A stretch of 64,000 bases of DNA from Chryseobacterium paridis (GTDB lineage: Bacteria; Bacteroidota; Bacteroidia; Flavobacteriales; Weeksellaceae). The position numbers and the translations under genes were made by a program. Shown piece after piece: positions 18,537 through 26,557 of the stretch; the first letter of the stretch is position 1, and every line of letters starts with the position of its first letter. The DNA lies in contig NZ_JAENHK010000008.1 in the NCBI RefSeq assembly GCF_016595215.1, forward strand, positions 186,001 through 250,000. The letters are read 5' to 3'. The notes under the pieces are model-generated. The model had not been told where the DNA came from. It was given only the letters and a program-made list of their open reading frames with translations, and made no database searches.

Positions 18537-18540
18537 ATGG

Positions 18541-21240
18541 TTATTGTTGCTGTTCAATTTCATTTTTAATTATACTCTTCGGTAGGCTTATTGTAAAAGT
18601 CACTCCTGATATACTATTTTCAGCATATATTATACCCCGGTGTGCTTCAATAATCTGTTTTGAAATAGCAAGCCCAAGTCCACTTCCTGTTGGTTTTATA
18701 ATATTCTGATTTTTTGATTGGTAGAATTTGTTGAAAATCATTTCCAGATCTTCCTCTGGAATTGTTTTTCCTGTATTAAAAATAGTGATAATCAGCGTAT
18801 CTTCTTTCGTAAAAAACTTAGCCTGTATTGTTCCTTGTTCATCTGCAAACTTCAAGGCATTTCCCAAAATATTCTGGAATAGTTGTATCAGTCTTGCTTC
18901 ATCATATTCAAACAAATGATCCGTCAGAAGATCTTCTTCATTGATGAGAATGTCTTTTTGTTGTATCAAGTGAAGAAGAGGGTTGAGCGCTTTTTTATAG
19001 GTTTCAATAATATTATTCTGCCTGATATTCAGTGTGATTTCGCCGTGTTCCAATTTGTCAAGATAGAGGATGTCATTAATGATCTCGCTTAATCGATCAG
19101 ATTCGGTGATGATATTGTTTAGAAACTCTTTTTTTATGTCTAAAGGAATATCATCGTCATCAGCTAATATTTCGCCTGCTGAACGAATGGCTGTAATCGG
19201 AGTTCTCAATTCATGGGCTACTGAATCGAGAAAATCATCTTTTTGGCGATCTTTAATAATTAAATTTTCATTGGCTACAGTAAGCTCTTCGGAAAGTTGT
19301 TTTAATTCTTCAGATTTTTCGGTAAGCTTTTTATTTAAAGTAATGTTCTCTTTCGATTCTTCTAAGATATTTAAAACTTCCTTTAAAGATATTTTATCCT
19401 CTTTTGTAACCCCTTCAATCAGGATTTTTGCAGACGCGGTTCCTATCCTTCCGGCCAAAAGGTTTTCAGAAAATTTTATAAATCTGGAGTCTGCTGTTTC
19501 AGTCTGCGAATCGATGTTGTATTTTAAATTGAAAATCCTGAGTGCCTGCTCGGTTTTCTTTTTTCCTAAGAAGCGTTCCAGGATATTTTTGATATCCGAA
19601 ACGTAGGCTGTACCGCGCCAGATAAATGCATTTTCATGGTTTTGAATGTATTTGTCTACATCTACATAAAGCTCTGCGAAATTTCTTTCCCTGTAATTGC
19701 CTTTCACACTAACAGAAATGATTGTAAAGAGACCTGTGTTGACTAAAATTGACCAAAAGAAAATTTCCGGGATTCTACTTAAATAGGGTATGGTGAAAAA
19801 GTTTGAAATTGTATAGAGATCTCTTAGAGCGCCCTTAAATTCCTGATTGTAAGAAAAATAATATTGCGGGATAATTAAACCAAAATAGCAAATTATCAAT
19901 CCGGCAACAAGTCCGATCATTGCTCCTTTATAGGTTCCTCTTCTCCAAAATAAAGCACCAAAAAAAGCAGGAGCCAATTGAGCGATCACAACAAATGAAA
20001 TCAGCCCGACGGAATCTAAAGAGGTTTTAAGAATAAAATATTTATAAAAACCAAAAGCCATGATGACCAGGGCGAAAATGCTTATTTTCCTTACGTTCGT
20101 AATGCTTCTTGTATTTTGGGTTTCGTTTTCAGATTTAAACTTTCCAAGCAAACCGTAAGGAATAATGAGGTTATTGGAAAGCATAATGGATAAGGTGATT
20201 GCAGAAATAATGATCATTGAAATGCAGGAGCTCAAGCCACCCAGAAAAACCAAAACAGTAATTAATGTATTGTTGAAATGTTGTGGAATCAATATGGAAT
20301 AGAATTCCGGATTTACATTCTGTCCATCAAAAATAAGTCTTCCGCCCCAGGCTATCGGGAAAATGAAAATGGTAAAAATGAGAAGATAGAGCGGGAAAAA
20401 CCAGATCGCTGTTTTGATATGCTTTTCCTGTCTGTTTTCGACAATAGCAGTATGAAACTGTCGTGGTAGGATGCAAATGGCTGTTCCTGAGATCATGCAC
20501 AAGATCATCCAGTTCATTGCTCCTTCAATTCCATTGAATGTATTTTTCTCTTTAAAATCTTTGAACTTACTGGCTTTTTCATAAATATCCGAAAATCCAT
20601 CAAAAGCAAAATAAATCACAAATAACCCAAGGATAATGATGAAAAATAATTTCAAAAAACTTTCTAAAGCGATAGCGGAAATGATTCCGAGGCGTTTTTC
20701 TGAGGCGTCTACATATTTGGTTCCATAATAGGATGAAAACAGAGCGATTAATACAACTACAAATGTAGCATTGTCCGTCAATATGTTTTTAGACATTGAA
20801 GTTTCCGTTACCAAATGAAAAGTTTCCGAAATAGCCTTGATTTGCAAGCCGATGTAAGGGATGATAGCGAAAAGGCAGACAATCGTAATAACAGCACTAA
20901 AGCTTCTGCTATTGCCGTATCTCAGGGAGATGAAATCGGCCAGACTGCTGATCTTATTGATTCTTGAGATTCTTACTATTCGGGTATTAATGAAAATCCA
21001 TGCTGGAATAACGATGATAGGTCCCACATAGATGGGTAAGTAGTTGAGGCCACTTGTTGCGGCTACACCAATACTTCCATAGTACGTCCAGGCGGTACAG
21101 TAAACAGCTAGCGATAGGGCATAGATATAAGGATTGTTGATCCATAACTTACTTTTTTTCTTTTCTGCCAGATGGGCAACCAGGAAAAGAAGAGCCAGAT
21201 AAAGTAGAACAACGATAAATAAAGCGAAACTACTCATCAT
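18541..21240 (-). CDS. Symporter-STAC-histidine kinase (CbrA/CrbS-like sensor)
   Basis: An 899-residue hybrid of a transporter and a sensor kinase. Residues about 1-515 are a sodium:solute symporter (SSS) domain with some 13 helices. Residues about 530-625 match the STAC linker seen between SSS and kinase modules (VSDIKNILERFLGKKKTEQA, then NLLAGRIGTASAKIL). A coiled coil (about 625-665) leads into HisKA with the phospho-accepting His676 in SVAHELRTP and the ATPase domain with NALKFA and GSGLGLAISK. There is no PAS domain. In Pseudomonas and Vibrio such kinases (CbrA, CrbS) sense nutrients, and CrbS controls acs. The adjacent acs, prpE and transporters suggest the same role here. Confidence 0.92.
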   Translation of the reverse strand: MMSSFALFIVVLLYLALLFLVAHLAEKKKSKLWINNPYIYALSLAVYCTAWTYYGSIGVAATSGLNYLPIYVGPIIVIPAWIFINTRIVRISRINKISSLADFISLRYGNSRSFSAVITIVCLFAIIPYIGLQIKAISETFHLVTETSMSKNILTDNATFVVVLIALFSSYYGTKYVDASEKRLGIISAIALESFLKLFFIIILGLFVIYFAFDGFSDIYEKASKFKDFKEKNTFNGIEGAMNWMILCMISGTAICILPRQFHTAIVENRQEKHIKTAIWFFPLYLLIFTIFIFPIAWGGRLIFDGQNVNPEFYSILIPQHFNNTLITVLVFLGGLSSCISMIIISAITLSIMLSNNLIIPYGLLGKFKSENETQNTRSITNVRKISIFALVIMAFGFYKYFILKTSLDSVGLISFVVIAQLAPAFFGALFWRRGTYKGAMIGLVAGLIICYFGLIIPQYYFSYNQEFKGALRDLYTISNFFTIPYLSRIPEIFFWSILVNTGLFTIISVSVKGNYRERNFAELYVDVDKYIQNHENAFIWRGTAYVSDIKNILERFLGKKKTEQALRIFNLKYNIDSQTETADSRFIKFSENLLAGRIGTASAKILIEGVTKEDKISLKEVLNILEESKENITLNKKLTEKSEELKQLSEELTVANENLIIKDRQKDDFLDSVAHELRTPITAIRSAGEILADDDDIPLDIKKEFLNNIITESDRLSEIINDILYLDKLEHGEITLNIRQNNIIETYKKALNPLLHLIQQKDILINEEDLLTDHLFEYDEARLIQLFQNILGNALKFADEQGTIQAKFFTKEDTLIITIFNTGKTIPEEDLEMIFNKFYQSKNQNIIKPTGSGLGLAISKQIIEAHRGIIYAENSISGVTFTISLPKSIIKNEIEQQQ

Positions 21241-21424
21241 ATTTTTTTACGATTATAAAAGATATGATGATAGAAACCATCCAGACAGCGAATATATATA
21301 TCAGGATCATCGGATAACCAAAAGTATCTTTTTCACTGTTGAATAACAATGAAATCGGGATGCTGAAAGCAATGACTAGTCCAATGCTAAGAATGATCAG
21401 TTTTTGTTCGTGTCGCTTCTTCAT
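21230..21424 (-). CDS. Small two-helix membrane protein next to symporter kinase
   Basis: A 64-residue protein with two hydrophobic helices (ILSIGLVIAFSIPISLLF and YIFAVWMVSIIISFIIV) and a charged end KKYDE. It overlaps the kinase start by 11 bases, so translation is probably coupled. Its size and place recall the DUF485/DUF4212-type small subunits encoded beside SSS transporters such as ActP. This is an analogy from context; homology was not shown. The ATG at 21424 was chosen; an upstream ATG at 21475 would add 17 residues without membrane character. Confidence 0.75.
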   Translation of the reverse strand: MKKRHEQKLIILSIGLVIAFSIPISLLFNSEKDTFGYPMILIYIFAVWMVSIIISFIIVKKYDE

Positions 21425-21502
21425 AAATGATGATTGATAAAACGATAATTGATGAACAGATGCCGGGTTGATCATTCATCAATTATCATTGATCTCTTAT
21501 AA

Positions 21503-21730
21503 TTATATTTTGTCGTCAGAATACTCTCCTGTTAAGGCGTAATATCCGAAAATGGCCATTCCTCCTGAAATAATTGGCATTAAAACAAAAAGAATGATAA
21601 TACCAAAAACCAGATCTTCCTGCTTTCCTGAGGTGATTTTTGGAATACCTAATACAGTAATTCCAAAATATCCTACAACCAAAGCGATTAAAATCCAAAG
21701 AATGCCTAATATTTTTTTTACTCCGTTCAT
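21503..21730 (-). CDS. Small membrane protein (DUF6814-like)
   Basis: A 75-residue protein with two membrane helices (ILGILWILIALVVGYFGITVL and FGIIILFVLMPIISGGMAIFG) and a short acidic tail. The opening MNGVKKILGILWILIA resembles a small family of flavobacterial proteins found beside MFS transporters (DUF6814, from memory). It sits 43 bases downstream of the ProP-like transporter gene on the same strand and is probably co-transcribed with it. A role as transporter accessory subunit is a guess from context. Confidence 0.72.
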   Translation of the reverse strand: MNGVKKILGILWILIALVVGYFGITVLGIPKITSGKQEDLVFGIIILFVLMPIISGGMAIFGYYALTGEYSDDKI

Positions 21731-21773
21731 TTTAGTAGTTTTAAAATTAATAAAAATTTGAGTGATTCAGTGT

Positions 21774-23354
21774 CTAGTCGTGGATATTATTGTTCTTATT
21801 TTTAAGATAAAATAATCCGATCAATAAACAGACTGCTGCGACACCGATTGGATACCATAGCCCCTGTAAATACCAGGTTGGATGTCCTGCATCTTTTCCT
21901 ACGGTTACCAGATAAGTGGCTACTGCTGGTAAAAGCCCTCCAAACACTCCATTACCAATGTGATAAGGCAATGACATTGAAGTATAACGGATTCTGACCG
22001 GGAACATTTCAACAAGGAATGCTGCGATCGGACCATACACCATGGTTACAAATATCACCTGAATAAATACCAGGAAAACCAGATACCATTTCGTATCATC
22101 ACTCAATTTTAGGGATAGCGAAACTTTTGGTTCCTCAGCTTTTCCGTCTTTTATGACCGGACCACTAGCTGACCAATGAACAATACTATCTTTTTTCATT
22201 AAAGTTCCGTCTGTATATTGGGTTTCCTTATGAAATGTGATCAGGCTGTCGCTTGCGATGTCCTTATGGATCTTTGCTGTTCTTTTTTCTGTGATGCCAT
22301 TAGTTGCAATGGTTTTATTCTCCAGATTGACGCTTTTATACATGCTGTCATAAATAGGTCGGTAAGCCAAAATAGCAACCAGCATTCCGGTCATCATAAT
22401 AGCCTTTCGTCCCACCTTATCAGAAAGCCATCCAAAAAATACAAAGAAAGGTGTGCCTAGAAGTAGAGCGGTAGCCATCAGTGAATCTACCTGAGCGGAT
22501 TCTACATTCATTACTTTTTGCAGGAAACTCATTGCGTAAAATTGGCCAGTGTACCAGATAACTCCTTGTCCCATTGCTGCACCGAATAATGCCAATAGGA
22601 CGAATTTGAAATTATATCTGTTTCCGAAGCTTTCCTTTAATGGATTTTTTGAAGTCTTGCCCTCGCTTTTAGCTTTCGCAAAGAGAGGAGATTCCTTCAT
22701 ATTTTTTCTGATAACATAAGAAACACCTACCATTAAGATAGAAATCCAGAAAGGAACTCTCCATCCCCAGCCATCAAATGCTTCCGCAGAAAGTGTATTC
22801 TTAGTCACCAGAATAACGATCAATGAAATAAAAAGTCCTGCAGTCGCTGTGGTTTGGATCCATGAGGTCCAGTATCCTCTTCGATGAGGTTGTGCGTATT
22901 CCGCAACATAGGTAGCTGCACCGCCGTATTCTCCACCCAGTGCTAATCCCTGTAGTAATCTTAAAATTAAAACCAAAACAGGAGCCATGAATCCAATCGT
23001 TTCATAACTTGGAATACATCCGATAAGGAATGTAGAAAATCCCATAATTAAAAGGGTAACAAGAAAAGTGTATTTTCTTCCGATAATATCTCCTAGCCTC
23101 CCGAAAAATAGGGCTCCGAAAGGTCTTACAACAAATCCTGCTGCAAAAGTAGCTAAGGTAGATAAAAATGCTGCTGTGGGATTGTCTGATGGGAAGAATT
23201 TAGTCGCCAATACGACTGCCAGACTTCCGAAGATATAGAAATCATACCATTCTATAAGTGTTCCAAGTGATGATGCAGTAATAACACTCCATATGGTGCG
23301 ATTTTTCTGCTTATCAGTCATATTCTCGTAACTTTCGTGATGGTTTTCGCTCAT
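21774..23354 (-). CDS. MFS transporter, ProP/metabolite:H+ symporter family
   Basis: A 526-residue inner-membrane transporter of the metabolite:proton symporter group. The N-terminus after a polar tail shows SSLGTLIEWYDFYIFG, followed by GRLGDIIGRKYTFL (motif A), LRLLQGLALGGEYGGAATYV and AQPHRRGYWTSW, all characteristic. It is unusually long because about 85 polar residues (roughly 340-425, rich in Lys, Asp, Ser and Thr) are inserted between late membrane helices; topology suggests this loop faces the periplasm. The transporter lies with acs/prpE and a sensor kinase, so an organic acid substrate is plausible but unproven. Confidence 0.9.
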   Translation of the reverse strand: MSENHHESYENMTDKQKNRTIWSVITASSLGTLIEWYDFYIFGSLAVVLATKFFPSDNPTAAFLSTLATFAAGFVVRPFGALFFGRLGDIIGRKYTFLVTLLIMGFSTFLIGCIPSYETIGFMAPVLVLILRLLQGLALGGEYGGAATYVAEYAQPHRRGYWTSWIQTTATAGLFISLIVILVTKNTLSAEAFDGWGWRVPFWISILMVGVSYVIRKNMKESPLFAKAKSEGKTSKNPLKESFGNRYNFKFVLLALFGAAMGQGVIWYTGQFYAMSFLQKVMNVESAQVDSLMATALLLGTPFFVFFGWLSDKVGRKAIMMTGMLVAILAYRPIYDSMYKSVNLENKTIATNGITEKRTAKIHKDIASDSLITFHKETQYTDGTLMKKDSIVHWSASGPVIKDGKAEEPKVSLSLKLSDDTKWYLVFLVFIQVIFVTMVYGPIAAFLVEMFPVRIRYTSMSLPYHIGNGVFGGLLPAVATYLVTVGKDAGHPTWYLQGLWYPIGVAAVCLLIGLFYLKNKNNNIHD

Positions 23355-23384
23355 AGTGTTTGATTTTTGATGTTAATTATTTTT

Positions 23385-23553
23385 TTTGGCAAAAAGGCAA
23401 ATTTGCTTAATCGCTAAATTGTGAAATCGTTTGACTTAGTACGTCATTGTCATTTCGATGGTAGGAAAAATTTCCCCTTATTAAGCTATTTTATAATTTT
23501 ACAATTCTGCGATTTTACGGTTTAACAAATCAGCGATTTAGCCTTTTCGCCTA
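23385..23553. repeat. AAATTGC/AAATCGC word tract and GTCATTTCGA-type repeat
   Basis: Between the ProP-like gene and the porin, words such as GGCAAATTTGC, CGCTAAATTGTGAAATCG, TTTTACAATTCTGCGATTTT and CAGCGATTTAGCC alternate on both strands. A GTCATTTCGATGGTAGG block at about 23449-23465 is a diverged copy of the GTCATTTCGACGAAGGAGAAATCT family seen at 34936-34968. No gene is present. Confidence 0.65.
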
Positions 23554-24933
23554 TTATAGATAGATTTGAAACTGAACAATAAATTCTCCTTTTGATTTTG
23601 GGCTGTCGGTAGGACTATAATAAACAGGTCTTGTAGAGTATTGTGTTGTGATTTTTGCGTGATGACCATCTATGAACCAGTTGGCTCCAACATCAAATTG
23701 AGAAGAGGATTTGTCAAATGCTTCAAAACTTTTGCGGGTATAGGCAGCAAACGGTTGGATTCTGACTTTAGGTTTTTCTGCCTGATTAGGTAATAATAGA
23801 CCCGCTTGTGCGTATATTACATTCCCTGTTCCAATCATTGGCTGTAGGTTTCCTGGGCCTGCAATCGCTTTTTGACCCGTGAAATTGGGATCGGTAGCAG
23901 CAATGTTCATTGTCCCTAAATTTCTAATATAATTAGGGCCAAATTGGTAATTATAATATCCTGCATATGCAGAAACGGCCATTTTATTTTTTGCATTTCC
24001 CAATGGAATATCAGCAAAAGCATCAACTGCCAAGAGGGTAATATCATGTTTCTCAACATTGGAATTCACTGAAGTTCTTGTTCCGTCAGCCTGGTGATAA
24101 AAACCAGCTCCTATATTAAATACTTTTTTGGTACCCAGATAAGATCCAACCTTGAAAGGAAGTGCATTGGATTCCTCATCAAGGAATTGATATTCAAAAT
24201 ATCCTGCTTTTGAGAAACTAGGGTTTCCGTTGTTGTCGACTGCTACAGCTCTTGAGGGATCTGTAACGTTTACAGGAACCATATCGGTAGCGAAAGGTTT
24301 ATTTAAACTTAAACGGTATTCGAACTTACCGTATTTTCCTTTGGCAAACATTCCCAGCTGTCTTGCGAACTGATCAGAATTATCGATTAATGGCCAGGAA
24401 AAAATAGGGGAGTCAACAGTAAGAAAGTTCAATGTAGAACCCATTGTCATTCTTGATAATCCCATATAATAATGCAATCCGGCCCCTAATGTTAAACTGA
24501 ATTTTCCGGCTTCACCAGGTAAAAGCACGGCATATTCATTCCAAGCATCATGAAAAAATAACTGAGTTTTCTTTCCATTTCCATTTCCTCCAGTTCCTGT
24601 CGTTCCCGGTGCACCACCGTTGACAAAGGTTTGATTATTGATTCCAAAATGGAGTAAGATCATATATCTTTTGGAAATCTGAGCATAAGTTAATGCCCGA
24701 AGTCTTCGGTTCCCAAGACTCCACGTATTGTCTGTAGGCTCACCTCCAACCATACTTCCGGGATTCATCTGGGAGTTTCTCAACCAGAACTGATCCCATA
24801 AAATAAATCTAATGAATTTATCTCCTTCAGAATTAAGGTTTACCTTCAGTCCACTTCCGTAATCTGGTGATCCTTGGGAATATAGAGAACTGCTCATTAT
24901 AGCTAATCCAATAAAAGTGAGTATTTTCTTCAT
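23554..24933 (-). CDS. Outer-membrane porin (beta-barrel)
   Basis: A 459-residue protein with a signal peptide (MKKILTFIGLAIMSSSLYSQ) and alternating hydrophobic strands across the whole mature region, ending in FIVQFQIYL as expected for a beta-barrel. The early block FIRFILWDQFWLRNSQMNPG is shared by a group of Bacteroidota porins related to phosphate-selective porin O/P. It would form a diffusion channel in the outer membrane. It is encoded upstream of the ProP-like transporter on the same strand, so outer- and inner-membrane uptake of the same compound is plausible. The substrate is not visible from sequence. Confidence 0.8.
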   Translation of the reverse strand: MKKILTFIGLAIMSSSLYSQGSPDYGSGLKVNLNSEGDKFIRFILWDQFWLRNSQMNPGSMVGGEPTDNTWSLGNRRLRALTYAQISKRYMILLHFGINNQTFVNGGAPGTTGTGGNGNGKKTQLFFHDAWNEYAVLLPGEAGKFSLTLGAGLHYYMGLSRMTMGSTLNFLTVDSPIFSWPLIDNSDQFARQLGMFAKGKYGKFEYRLSLNKPFATDMVPVNVTDPSRAVAVDNNGNPSFSKAGYFEYQFLDEESNALPFKVGSYLGTKKVFNIGAGFYHQADGTRTSVNSNVEKHDITLLAVDAFADIPLGNAKNKMAVSAYAGYYNYQFGPNYIRNLGTMNIAATDPNFTGQKAIAGPGNLQPMIGTGNVIYAQAGLLLPNQAEKPKVRIQPFAAYTRKSFEAFDKSSSQFDVGANWFIDGHHAKITTQYSTRPVYYSPTDSPKSKGEFIVQFQIYL

Positions 24934-25292
24934 AAATTATCAATTTTTTGGCGTTAATTTTGTGAAAGCCAAATTGTAATTAATAATTTAGTTGTGAAAA
25001 TTTAATATATATTATTGGTAAGTGTATAGTTAATTTATAAGTTGTTGGTTATTAGTTGAGAGTTGAGAGTTGAAAGTTGAAAATTGAAAATTGAGAGGAT
25101 TCGAGTTACGAGTTACAAGGTTCGGGATGTAGGGTTTGGGTTAATTGTTACGAGTTGCGAGTTCTCAAGTGTTAGGTTTGGGTTGTAAGTTTAGTTTAAA
25201 AGATGAAAGGTTTTAATTATTGCCTAATATAAAGCGATTTTGCCTTTCTGCGATTTTGCAATTTTACAACCAATAAAAGCCTTTTCGCCCAT
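24934..25292 (-). repeat. Composite intergenic repeat, site 3 (inverted)
   Basis: Bases 24934-25044 are AT-rich with nothing recognised apart from the upstream region of the porin gene. From 25045 the composite repeat appears in reverse orientation: GTTGAGAGTTGAAAGTTGAA words, then GGATTCGAGTTACGAGTTAC and GGTTCGGG words, then the core (about 25170-25235, with AAAGATGAAAGGTTTT and ATTATTGCC) and finally GCGATTTTGCCTTTCTGCG and GCAATTTTAC words. It abuts the stop codon of the zinc-ribbon protein gene. Confidence 0.8.
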
Positions 25293-25709
25293 CTACTTCT
25301 TAAACCTCTCCCACTTAATCAACATATATTTATCTGCAAATTGGGTGATAATAAGCCCTGAGTTTTTGATATTGTCTTCATTAGACATGTATTCAATGAG
25401 TTCGGTTTGTTTTAAGATCTTATATACTGGATGGAATTCGGAGTGTGGGGGTCTGGTAATGTTATACTTTTTAATCCATGAACTGATCGTTACATGAGAT
25501 ACGCCGATAATTCTTTCTATTTCACGGAAACTTAGGCCTTCAAGATAGAGTTGAAGTGCTTTAGTGACGTAGTAATCATCAATTTGTTTCCCTATTTTTT
25601 TTACGGTAAAATAATAATTGCAGTCTTTGCAGTGGAACCTTTGTTTTTCATTAATGACTCCACTTTTTACAAGATTTGTACTGTTGCATTTAGGACATTT
25701 GTTTTCCAT
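25293..25709 (-). CDS. Zinc-ribbon/HTH protein resembling IS1 InsA-type DNA-binding protein
   Basis: A 138-residue protein. Residues 1-40 form a zinc ribbon with two Cys pairs (NKCPKCNSTNLVKSGV and FHCKDCNYYF), followed by a helix-turn-helix (YLEGLSFREIERIIGVSHVT, then ISSWIKKYNI). This layout is that of InsA and the N-terminal part of IS1-type transposases. There is no DDE catalytic domain, no second frame and no terminal inverted repeats, so it is not a complete insertion sequence. It may be a domesticated remnant or a regulator. It lies directly against the composite repeat. The ATG at 25709 fits the zinc ribbon better than the start at 25760. Confidence 0.75.
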   Translation of the reverse strand: MENKCPKCNSTNLVKSGVINEKQRFHCKDCNYYFTVKKIGKQIDDYYVTKALQLYLEGLSFREIERIIGVSHVTISSWIKKYNITRPPHSEFHPVYKILKQTELIEYMSNEDNIKNSGLIITQFADKYMLIKWERFKK

Positions 25710-25723
25710 ATATAGTATTTTAG

Positions 25724-25731
25724 CAAATATA
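25724..25731 (-). promoter_or_regulatory. Possible -7 element for the zinc-ribbon gene
   Basis: Read on the - strand, TATATTTG matches TAnnTTTG and ends 15 bases before the ATG at 25709. The spacing to candidate -33 TTG elements is poor. Confidence 0.35.
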
Positions 25732-25813
25732 TAACAATTTAGCAAAATTATATATTTCAAATAAGATATATTATCTTGTAATATCTATTTAAACAAAAAA
25801 AATATCTTTTTTA

Positions 25814-25846
25814 TTTGGTTATTAAAGTTATTATGCTTTAAATTTG
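25814..25846 (+). promoter_or_regulatory. Promoter of the arginine cluster
   Basis: TTTG at 25814-25817 and TAAATTTG at 25839-25846 are separated by 21 bases, matching the Bacteroidota primary sigma consensus. The -7 element ends 21 bases before the start of the first gene of the arg cluster. No clear ArgR-type palindrome was seen. Confidence 0.72.
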
Positions 25847-25867
25847 CCAAAAAATTCAGATAAATAA

Positions 25868-26557
25868 ATGGAAATAGAAATTTCCTCATGCGAACATTTA
25901 GTGTATGTGAGTGAAATACAGCAGGAAATGTATGATTCTGCACAGCGGAGAGGAACGGGGATCGCAAAACGTTCCATAGAATATTTAAGTAAAAAGATTT
26001 CAGATGGCAATGCTGTGGTTGCTACTGAAAACGGGGAATGGGTAGGATTCTGTTATATAGAAACCTGGTCACATGGTCAGTTTGTGGCTAATTCGGGACT
26101 TATTGTTTCACCGAAATATAGGAACGGAGGTGTTGCTACATTAATAAAAAATAAAGTTTTCCAATTGTCGAGGGATAAATATCCTACGGCAAAAGTATTT
26201 GGATTGACAACAGGGTTGGCGGTTATGAAAATCAATAGTGATTTAGGTTATAAACCGGTTATCTATTCTGAATTGACACAGGATGAAGAATTTTGGAATG
26301 GTTGTAAGAATTGTGTGAATTACGAAATTTTGATGAAGAAGGAACGTAAGAACTGTTTATGTACAGCGATGCTTTTTGTTCCTCAAAACAATACTATTAA
26401 TAAGGTTGAGAATAATCAACCTGAAAAAGAATATAAGAATGAAGTAAACCAGGAAAGCTTTTTGTCCTCAGAACAAATTGCTGCTGGTGAACTACATTTA
26501 GTAAGTAACAATACGAAAAAGAAGACAGATGAAAAAGAAAGTAATCTTAGCGTTTAG
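25868..26557 (+). CDS. GNAT acyltransferase, probable N-acylglutamate synthase (first step of arginine synthesis)
   Basis: A 229-residue GNAT-fold protein. The acyl-CoA-binding region is VSPKYRNGGVATLIKNKVFQ (a variant of the R/Q-x-x-G-x-G/A loop), followed by GLTTGLAVMKINSDLGYKPV. Residues about 175-229 form a polar low-complexity tail whose end overlaps argG by 29 bases. Bacteroidota lack classical ArgA; in Bacteroides thetaiotaomicron a GNAT gene in the same GNAT-argG-argC-argD order was assigned as N-succinylglutamate synthase. By synteny this protein should acylate glutamate to open the pathway. Succinyl versus acetyl donor is not settled by sequence. Confidence 0.8.
   Translation: MEIEISSCEHLVYVSEIQQEMYDSAQRRGTGIAKRSIEYLSKKISDGNAVVATENGEWVGFCYIETWSHGQFVANSGLIVSPKYRNGGVATLIKNKVFQLSRDKYPTAKVFGLTTGLAVMKINSDLGYKPVIYSELTQDEEFWNGCKNCVNYEILMKKERKNCLCTAMLFVPQNNTINKVENNQPEKEYKNEVNQESFLSSEQIAAGELHLVSNNTKKKTDEKESNLSV

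Noticed and set aside
19070..19606. 178-codon gene on the + strand within the kinase gene
   Set aside because: It is an antisense shadow of the strongly supported histidine kinase gene; composition is Ser/Phe-rich without domain motifs.
25293..25760. Complete insertion sequence
   Set aside because: No DDE catalytic frame, no terminal inverted repeats and no target duplication were seen around the InsA-like gene.
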